Assembly: GCA_900708905.1 (NCBI GenBank)
Contig: CAADRB010000088.1
Location: 284,813-348,812, forward strand
Direction of reading: 5' to 3'
Source of the DNA: Hymenolepis diminuta
Lineage: Eukaryota > Platyhelminthes > Cestoda > Cyclophyllidea > Hymenolepididae
DNA length: 64,000 nucleotides
Positions 51,301 to 61,280 of the stretch are shown one piece after another (the stretch's first letter is position 1; each line of letters begins with the position of its first letter). The notes below the pieces were generated by a model. The model did no database searches. It had not been told where the DNA came from and was given only the letters and a program-made list of their open reading frames with translations. The translations under genes and the position numbers were made by a program.

Positions 51301-54300
51301 TTATTGACCCATCAACAGCTTGTGTTACTAAAATAGAGGACCAAGGGAGAGAAAATAGCTCTACAGGTATATAATGACGAAAATGACATATGTAGTTTTT
51401 TATTCATAATTGCTAAGTTGTATTTGCAGTTCCCCTTTCTTTGATGCAAATGGCGACTTCACTTGAGGAGACCGCAATTCAGAGCCCAAAAGCACCCAAA
51501 CGAAAAGTTATACTTCGTGGTCGCCGTGCAAGACAGACTGTTGGAGGTAGGATTTGAATTGGTTAACTTAGTAAACAATTTCCTGTAGATGTTATGATCC
51601 AAACTGACTTCACTGCTCAAGCAAATCAACAAAATGAATCAAATATTTCTGCTCATCCGGTTTCTGAAAGTGAACAACCATCAATATCTACAAACGATGC
51701 TGAAAAAATTGTTCCAGTGCAGGAAGGTAGGTTGTGCTTTTCTTGTAGGATGCTCGCCGTATTGTTATATTTTCCTTGCATAACACTCTTGAAGATATAT
51801 TTGTATGCATCGCTTTGCTATAATTACATAGCGGTAAGTGGATAGACAGTCCTTGTTGTGATGAAGACAAGACGAATTGGTAGTTAAATGGACATGTGAA
51901 GTCTGGAAGGACAACTGTTGGTATAAAATAGATTTCCTTATGAACTGCCTGTGACACTTTGAATAATGGACCAAGTGCTAATCTAGTGCTCAAAGATCGG
52001 TATAAGTCTCTCATACTGATATATATCTATTTCTGAATATCACAATGAATGTTAATACGTGTCCGACTAGTTTACCAAATGACGGAGAGGGTGTAATATT
52101 GAATTATTCAATGGAGAATCCACGCAAGTAAATCTGCACTAACAAAAATAGTGCATAGTAGCGTATGGAGAGTGCATGACCAATTGAACCAAGTATATTG
52201 TTGATTGCGCCCACTATACTACCTCCTGCTAGAAATGTTTACTATGGATGACTTGGTTACTTTATGATATGATGCTTAGGTTTAGAGAATATGTTGATTA
52301 CAGCAATGTATGATTGAAAGGTGGATGTATGCACAACGTATTCCGGAAATAAATGATCGAAACTAATGAGTTGATATGCAAGGCCATTTTTTGACAAACT
52401 GATGGGAGATATTTATCCGTGGGCATTTTTTATACACTTCATACTATTGCCTGTATCTCGGGATACAATTGTAATTCTTATTTCTCTCCACAGAAAATTC
52501 TTATGATCAAGAAATCGAACAGGTATCAATGGCAGCCAATAAATCTCAAACTAAGAGTTAGCCTTTTTATAAAATTTTAACGTTTCTTGTTTGATTTTCC
52601 ATCCTAATAACTTTAATCTCTGTAATCGGATCTCCAGCCGAAACAAATTTAAGTCATTCTCATATTGATGTATCTTCTCCCACAATTCAAAAAAAAGAAC
52701 CTTCAAAGCGAAAAACAGGAGATTTCGGTGAGCAGTTAATTTCTGAGACTAAAAATGTTTCATGGTGTCGTAGTTGGTTCTATTCATTTTGACTTGTTTG
52801 CTGTTTTAAGACCTTAAATACCTTGATAATTTTTTATAATGGATTTGCTCTTTACGAACATGAGAAATGTCCTCTGTTTCCCTTCCTGAATATCGAGAGA
52901 AGAAATTCGCCTTAATTGGAAGCATCGGTCTATTTTTTTCAAAATCCAAATTTTACCAAAGTTTAAATTTAAAAGCCTGTCTGTCAAGAATTGTGGATGC
53001 TAAAATAAATGTATATTGATGGCATTTTCCTTAGTATATAAGCATTTAATTTGATCTTAAAGATATTGTAAATTACTGGTTTCGAAAATGAAATTAATGT
53101 TTTTTATTCTTTTCCTTTTTCTTAAGCTATTGGAATCTCGTCAAATTCACTTGAAGTTGAAAAGCTTCCTATAGCAGATAGCGTATCAAAAATTACGGAT
53201 TTTTTGTCAAGCAAATAATTAGTTATTTTAAATACTTCCGTCTAATAATTGTTTGTACTATAGTGAAATCTCCAACTAAATCGACTTCGAATAATTCAAT
53301 AATTCTTGCCGAGAAATCAGCTGTTTTTACTGATCTAAGCTCCGCACGAAGAACAGGAAAGTCTGGTAAGTACATTGCTTCTGCTTATGCTTAACCAAGT
53401 CCAATGTAGGAATATGTATCTCATATTGAGTAAAAGTACTGCATTTTAGGATATCTTTGTTGATGGAAACTCTTGTAACTCATATCGATTTGTGTAGATT
53501 TAGAACTCTGACGTGGTTAGTTTTGGCACTGGCAAGCCTAAAAATACCAGTTGGATAGTGGATAAATTAACTTTCAGTATAGATTGGAGAATAGGTGAAT
53601 CTTACCTTATAGTATGTCGTTAAATGTTTGTGGTTCCATGATTAGATCTATAGCCTAGAAGTATTTTTTCCTCATTGTTTTCTTTTCCTCTCCTTAGCGT
53701 CGAGTGCATCTGTTCGGACTAGTATTGATGTCATTTCATCAACAAAGACGGAGGTTACTCGTGAGTTATTACATGGCTGTAAATATTTGTGTAGTTTAGT
53801 AACTAACCTCAACTCGGTTTTTTTTTCAGATGTCGAGTCGACCAAATTCGCGATGGATCATGACATTACAACGGAGGTTGTTTCAATGGATGAAACTATA
53901 GTAGATAAATCAGGTGTGTCATTTTAAGGTCCATTAATTGACCAAGTGGTCGATTAAATTCATTCGAGCTTAATTGTCAAGATGAGATGTGGTTTTTAAG
54001 TACGGTTCGATGTTTCCGTCGTGGAAATGGATTAGTTAATCATTCAATTATCCATATCGTCAGATGGGGATTTTAGAAGCACTTGTGGGTTAGTTAAAGG
54101 TTGTTTGGTAAGAAAGTGCGTCATATCCTAGTTTTTTTAAGGAAATGCATTTTCCTAATGCCAATAGTCCACTTATTATACGTTCTATAATTTAATTTTG
54201 GGATATTTTGATATGATTTTAAAGAAATGGGCTGATAATATGTCTTTAATAGTGGATGACGGCAGCAAAGCTTTGAAGTTCAGTTAGTACCGGAGGTAAT

Positions 54301-57300
54301 CCTAAATGTTCTGGTGGTTATTTTACAGTTTCACTGATGCAGTCGACAATGAGTCCTGATCTGAAAAGAGAATCGGTTCCATCTGTAAGTGTTTCGTTAC
54401 GATTTATTATTATATTTTCAGTGCGTTCTATAAACATTTCCTAAATGCGTATGATTTCTTTTATTGTATAGAATACTTTTAAAAAGGGGACGAAGGTGTG
54501 TGAACTTCGACCGACTGATGCCGCTTCGAGTTCAGTGGTGGAAATCGATTTTGCTGCGAATTTGAAAGCGGCTGAAGACACTGAAGCGATTCCGTTAGAA
54601 AAATCTGAATGCATAAACTTGAGTTCATCTGGGCGATTTGAACAAGTTCCAGATACTGGGGGTAAGTTTTCACTGCTTTTATGGTAGTTATTTGAAGTGA
54701 AGTTTAGCTGAGGACGACTCTTTGCTTAGGTTTCTCACTCAGCCGTGCAGGTAGAGCAAACTCGTCAGTGCACAATGCTACTCTGTCTATGGCTGTTTTA
54801 AATACTTCAGTAGAACGTAATGAAGTTACAGGTTAGCCGAGTCGTTATTTGATGTCTTTATTTGGTGTTTTTTTACAGATTATTTGGCTTTTTGAGCTAA
54901 GTTAAGCACAATTTCACGATATTTTCAGATGCACCATCTCGGAATTTAGTTCCCATGGACAATGGCATATTGAATCACAAAGAGGTTCTAGAAGATTCGG
55001 TTCATTCTCTCGCAGAATCTTTGCCCCATTCAACACGGATGCAAAGTCCTGAATTTCCCGGCTCGCAGATAGTTGATGGTAGGCATATTTAAATCTCCCT
55101 ATAGCTCTATTATTAAGCAGTCTTATTCAAGCAACGACCTATCTGAGTTTCCTTTCCTTCCTGAAAGCAAATTAAAATGTCTCTAATTTTGTCTCCTAGC
55201 TATAGGAGGCTTAAAGCCAGAACATTCGGATGAGGTCAATTTGGAAGGAGAACTCAGTTTAGAGGAAACTCCTGAATCAGAAGATAAAGTCGATACTGCT
55301 GTATTGAATGCCAATGAATCCACTCTTCAAGGTATATAATCAGTTTTTCCTTCAATTTGATTTAAATTTCGGTTTTAATATTCTTTCATTTTCAAATCTG
55401 GTAGCTAAATCCACGTCGATATACAATGCTGCCTCTACAAAGTCTGCTAATCCTTCATCCGAATTAGAAATTGCAAATGGTTTGTGGTGATTTGATTTAC
55501 CCAAACTTTGGGTTAGATTAGCCATGCCTTCCCACGTACCGTTTTTTGTTCTATATTTATCTTTTGTATCTAACTCTTATATACACCTAAGTTTGGTTGC
55601 ATTTTCAGTACTTGAGATTTGGGCAGGCATATCATGGCGGTCCAAAAGTGTTGCCTTTTTTTAATGCTTGGTTGCAAAGTGTCGAAGAAATTTTTTTGAC
55701 CAAACTCTTTGCTTGTCCTCTAATAATTTTCGAGCTAGCTTTGTTAATGGTTTGTAATAGTCAAGCTCCCATTGGTCTTAACTATAGGCTCTCTAAAATA
55801 GGCAAGAGGTCTCAGCTCTTGTTACTTTGTCTAAGGATCCAATTTTATATCCGCATCTATTCTGTCAACTCTCCCCGTTCGGTAAATGTATTTTGCTATG
55901 CTATTGTTAGAGTTTATGAAGGATGAATGTTTAACCGTATATCAGTTGTTGAGTGATGAACTGGAATAATTGAGGAGAAAGCCTGAGCTGTGTAGTCTAA
56001 GCTGTAATAAATTTTGGACAAGGTTTGATGTACGATGAATAAATTATTGATTTACTGATCTATCAGCTTACGCACGAGTTTATGCACTACCTTATTTACA
56101 TCAATCTTAAAATCTTTCAATTTCGTTTTCTAGAGTTCTTAACAGGAAAGTCTTGTCAACAGGCCAAACTTAAGACTCTTCGTTTGCGTCGAGCTCTTGT
56201 TGGCTCAGTTGATGCTACTGCTGCTGCAAACGAAACCACTTTTGAAATCAGTGTCGCGTCAGTTGCTGGACAGAAACCAAGTATAGGTTTGCGATCTTAG
56301 TATTCTTTCCTAATGTAAAATTTAGTCAATTTATCACCCTAAGAGTAGTGCAGACAGAAATGAAGGGTCGGTTAAGTATTTAGGCCGGGAGATTTGTTCA
56401 TGTTGATCTAATAATATAGTTGCATGTTGACGTATTTTATGACCGTACATGGTTAAACTAGGATTACCAGAAAAACATTCTAGATGCTTTCAAACGAAAC
56501 ACCTCTTCGACACCCATTCAATGACTCTGTTATGGCCCTTGTTACTTTATTTGTTAATAGAAAGAGGAGATTAGAGGCAGCTTTTATTTATTTATTTTGT
56601 AGAGCTGGCGATGACAGAGAGGAAGTCAGGCAGTTGCGAGTTGTGTGTGCGATATATCACAGTAGTGTGGTTTTGAAGGAACCAAAAAAGGTCAATATGC
56701 CCGTCCGCAAGGTTAGAGATTGCGAGATCGGTGCATGTCCAGTGGTTTGAGTGACTAACCTGGTTAATTGTAATCAACAAGAGAGGTGATGAGAATCACT
56801 CGTAAGAGCGGTTCCAGGATACTCAAGTCAATAGTTACGAACACTTCTTCCTATAGATTTAGAAGGTGTATATATATGTGGATCATAGACAACCTATTCC
56901 GATTGACACCATCGAGTATCCAGTGCTGTGTCAATCAAAGTCAATCTCATTAGGTTATAGATGTACAGGGAATTCTTATTTTCTCAAATCGACAAAAAGT
57001 GTGATCGAGCTGACTTACGGCGAGCATCTACGGGGAATTATCAGTTGGAAAGCAGAAAATTCCAACTCCCGTGAAGGATTGATTTCATATTGAAATAAAA
57101 CAATTCTTATGGCTACATGTTCTTCAGCTTGTATTAGCTATTGCGATTGAGTTTTCTGATTACTAAACTTACACTGTTTACTTCCGATCGTCGAATGTAT
57201 AGACGTGCAAGTTAACGCTAAGACACATATTCCTTATTCTTAACGTTGAGTTTATGATAATTTTAGATAATTACAACACTGATAAGACTGCCGTGTTTTA

Positions 57301-60300
57301 TCATGAATCCCTTACACAAGAAGCAACTGCAGCCAAATCTATTGTTGCTGCATCGAATGATCGTCAAAATTCGTCCATATCTATCGAGTTGACCTCGCAA
57401 ATTGAATGTAATGAAGTCGTAGAAGTAATTATGGATTCAACTCAAGGTAGTTCATTTCCTGTACCCACACCGTATCCTTAATAATTTCGTTCGTACAGCA
57501 GATTAATACGAAATGTGTACTTATGAAGATGAATTTGTTATTCTATGTTATCTTTTGATTTAGTTCTCAACACTCCTGCTGCCGAACGACTTTCTACAGA
57601 GAAACAGGTTTCTGATAGTTCCATTCATGCGATGGAAATTGAGAGTGAGTCGGTATTTTCATTTTCTATATATGCTGATGGAAAACTGAATTTATGGATA
57701 AAGTTACTGTGAAAAACACTCAATCTGTGTTATCGTTGCTTTGCTTTGATATCAGTACTTGCTTAATTCTTCAAGTAAATGGAGAATGATGTTATGATTT
57801 GCATCTTTAATTGATACATCTCAAGTATTAAAATGGTTATGCCATAGATTTTGTAATTAGAAATACTTTTACTCGGTACTTTTCCTATAAAGACATTGCA
57901 AGTGATTATTGTTAGATTTCTTGATTTTGACTAGGCAAACTTTAGCAATCAAACCTTATCCTCTCTAAACCATAAAATAAGTAATCGTTGATATTCGTGA
58001 GTTTAAAGCTAAATTTTTTTTCTATTTAGAGTCGAAAAATCTTGCTGAACTGTCTGTTGTAGACGATTCGCCTTGTACAATGGAACTTGAAGGTTAGCTC
58101 TTATGTATATATATATTTTTTCACCTTTTTAGAGGGTTTATTAGCGAATCATGGTTAGTGCCTCCGACTAGTGACTGAGATTACCAAGGTACTTAGCTAT
58201 TAACCGAAAGTCTGACACTAACCCACAAGAACCCGTAACACACTGGGAATTACGTACAAGGAACTCCGTAGACTCCAAGAGGGAACATGTTTTATTCGCA
58301 TAGCATTATATTGTACCAATTACGACTGTTTAGATACACAAACTAGGCACGATTGACGATGTGATCAGATAGTGGGAGCCTGAATATCACAGTACCCAAG
58401 TAGGAAAAAGCAAAGGAGGAAGCAAGATTGGAATATTTATCCTATAGACATAGTAGGGAAATTTTGTCATACTTAAATTCTATAAACACCTTATATGCTG
58501 CATACAAATCTTTTTAAGCATGGGAAAAATTAAGAGCATTTATCGAGGTCCAAAATATAAGACAAGTAGTTGGATACATATTCTGACCAATCACACATCC
58601 AAACAACTGGACGTATACTGACGAGCATCGATTTCTTAACTTTTATCTTAACAGACATGGATGCTGATCGCTGCACCCACCGACTGTTTGATAATTGGTA
58701 TTTAATTTTGTTTCTATTGCTTGGTCATGACTGTGTAATTTGTTATAGTATGCCATCTGTTTACGATAGAAAATAAAGCGATAAAATGCATTCTGATAAC
58801 TTTTCTCGTTGGTTAGAAACTCTTCGTGGTGCTTGAAATGTATTATTATCCATACAATGATCACTAGGCCGGTTTTATCTAATTATGACCTTATGACACA
58901 TAAACTAAGTAAAATCAGTTAGCTCTATAGTACATATCCTATTTCTTAAGAGCTTATCATGACAAATTTTACGTCTCTGGTCATTGGGACCTCAATGATA
59001 CCTCGTATCTCCTTAAAGCAAGGGGTTCTTATAACTAATACGCTTATCATAATGAATGACGTGTCTACTTAATGGTAATGCTTTTCTCTTACAGATTCTT
59101 CCAGTGCGACTAGAAAATCAAAGGTGAGAAAAATTGTTTTAATACTAGTTCTTGTTCAAAATAACATTTCTACATGTATTTATTTTCCTATTTAGGCTAG
59201 ACGAGAGAGTACCTCATGTTCTACCATCCCAACGGGTTCCTCCAATGCTATCGTCGACATGCTCGTTTCTTCTTTGAGAAAAAGAGCAAGCAAGGAAAGT
59301 ATAAATAGTTCTCGATCAGGTATGTTTTTGTTCTTAAATTGATTCAATCAGTACTACATAATTGTGTGTTTAATTTCATTTTACAGCGCTGGCGTCATCA
59401 AACCGTTTATCTCAAGCGCCCTTAAAGGGTAATATCCCTAGTAAGTGTTGAAAACTTGAATCTTAATTGATTTCAGTTGTTATCAGTAGTTTGATTTTCC
59501 CTTCTCCCTCCTTTCCAGATGAAACGGGTAGAGATCTGCTGCCATTACCTGTTTCGCCGCGTCGTGTCTGGCCCTCGCCTTTGCGTCGGTCAGGGTCTGT
59601 CGGATACACTTGTCCATCAATTTCTTGTGTGCAACTTGGGGAAACTAGATCAAGGAGTTCTTTCAGTAAGTCTTGCTAGCTCTTATAACAGTCATAGACG
59701 TACAAATAAGTGCGTTCTGGTACTAATTTAATAATTCTAATCAGAAGGAATCTCAGAATTCATATAGCCGTCGTATGGAGCATGTATTAGCACTGAAGGA
59801 TGCGTTAAGAAACGGTTAACATTATATTTTACAGCTGAACAACAAAACTAATTACTGGGAAAAGGAGCGCACATTCAAATTATCTCCTGTCGGGATTATC
59901 TTAAAAAACATGGAATAACTGTAAAACGGTAACAATATAGATTTAGCGTTTGAAGAAATTGATTGAGGTCTCTGTGGTCTTCATGCGTTTCTGCAAAGTC
60001 AGAAATAATTGATGCGGGTTCTGTGATGCGGATGCCCAACCGCACCAATTAATTTTGGTCGGCAGGAGAAATTATAAAATGCGAACTGTTCACCAGAGAA
60101 CCATCAAGATAAATCCTTCTCAATTCAAGTGTAGCTAATACTTCCTTAGGGTGAGTGACCGTAACTAACTTGGCACTCTTAGTAAAGTTTTGCTGCCAAT
60201 GGTCTACATTGTTATAAAAGATACATTGGGCGATATCATTTGTGTGCCCTGTGATGTCACTATAACCGCTAACCGAGAAACTGAAAGTTTTAATATTTTT

Positions 60301-61244
60301 CATTGCAGGAAATTATCCAAACATACGGAGAGGTGATAGAGAGGTTTTTTGTTTTGAGTTTGAGTTATGCTTTACTGTCATCTCGTTAGCTCACTGGTTT
60401 GTTCGTTAAAACTTTCCTTTCAACCTCTGTATTTTCACTAAAGCATCGCATTTAATGAGAGCAAGTTTTCGCCAAAGAATAAAATCGATTTTAGCATTTG
60501 ATTGTTATTACAAATGCCAAAACAAAACACAAACTTTAGCAAGTTTTGATTACGAGAAGCTATTAAACTGTCCTGTAAGGGATGAAAATAGGGTAGTAGA
60601 ATGAAGATGATAAAATCAGGCCATGAAACCTTACCTTATTTGAATATTTGAAACATTCAACCGTCCACTTTTCCCATAATAACTGTAGACCACTGTTTCA
60701 GTCTAATGTTACGAACTTCTTGCTTCGACCCCTAGGTTCCTGGGTGGGATCATATTCACGATTGATCAGCTGATTTAATCTAGCGGTTTATCTAGTCACT
60801 TCGGTAAATTTATCTTTCTAAAAAGCTAGGTTATAATAGGTGGAAAGGGGAATATGACTAAAATGGGTAAGAGAAATAAATGTGAGCTATATGGGACAAA
60901 GTGAAGGAAGGTAAACGAATGGGCTAGTTATGAATAATCATATGGAATTTTGATAGGTTTCATACTCATGAATTCCTTGATAAGTGTTTAAGAGAGAAAG
61001 TATCTCATTACTTTTAATTCAGACTTTGTATCGTTTACTTTATTTTTTTGACATCTTTTAATAACACAAACTATTTAGCTACCAAATGAATGTATCATAA
61101 CCCTTCATCAATACATTCTTATTGATGACAGTCATTCATTACTAATCAAACTTAAAAAACGCAAGATATTTTGAGGCGTTAAATCAAATTGATCTTGTGA
61201 TTATTACTCACCTATACAACGAAACTGCAAGAGCTAAATTTAAG

Positions 61245-61280
<36 letters not shown>

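Noticed and set aside
55597..55926. Plus-strand frame of 109 codons between exons 41 and 42
   Set aside because: It starts after a possible acceptor but has no phase-compatible donor and none of the gene's Ser/Lys/Glu-rich character; probably intron.
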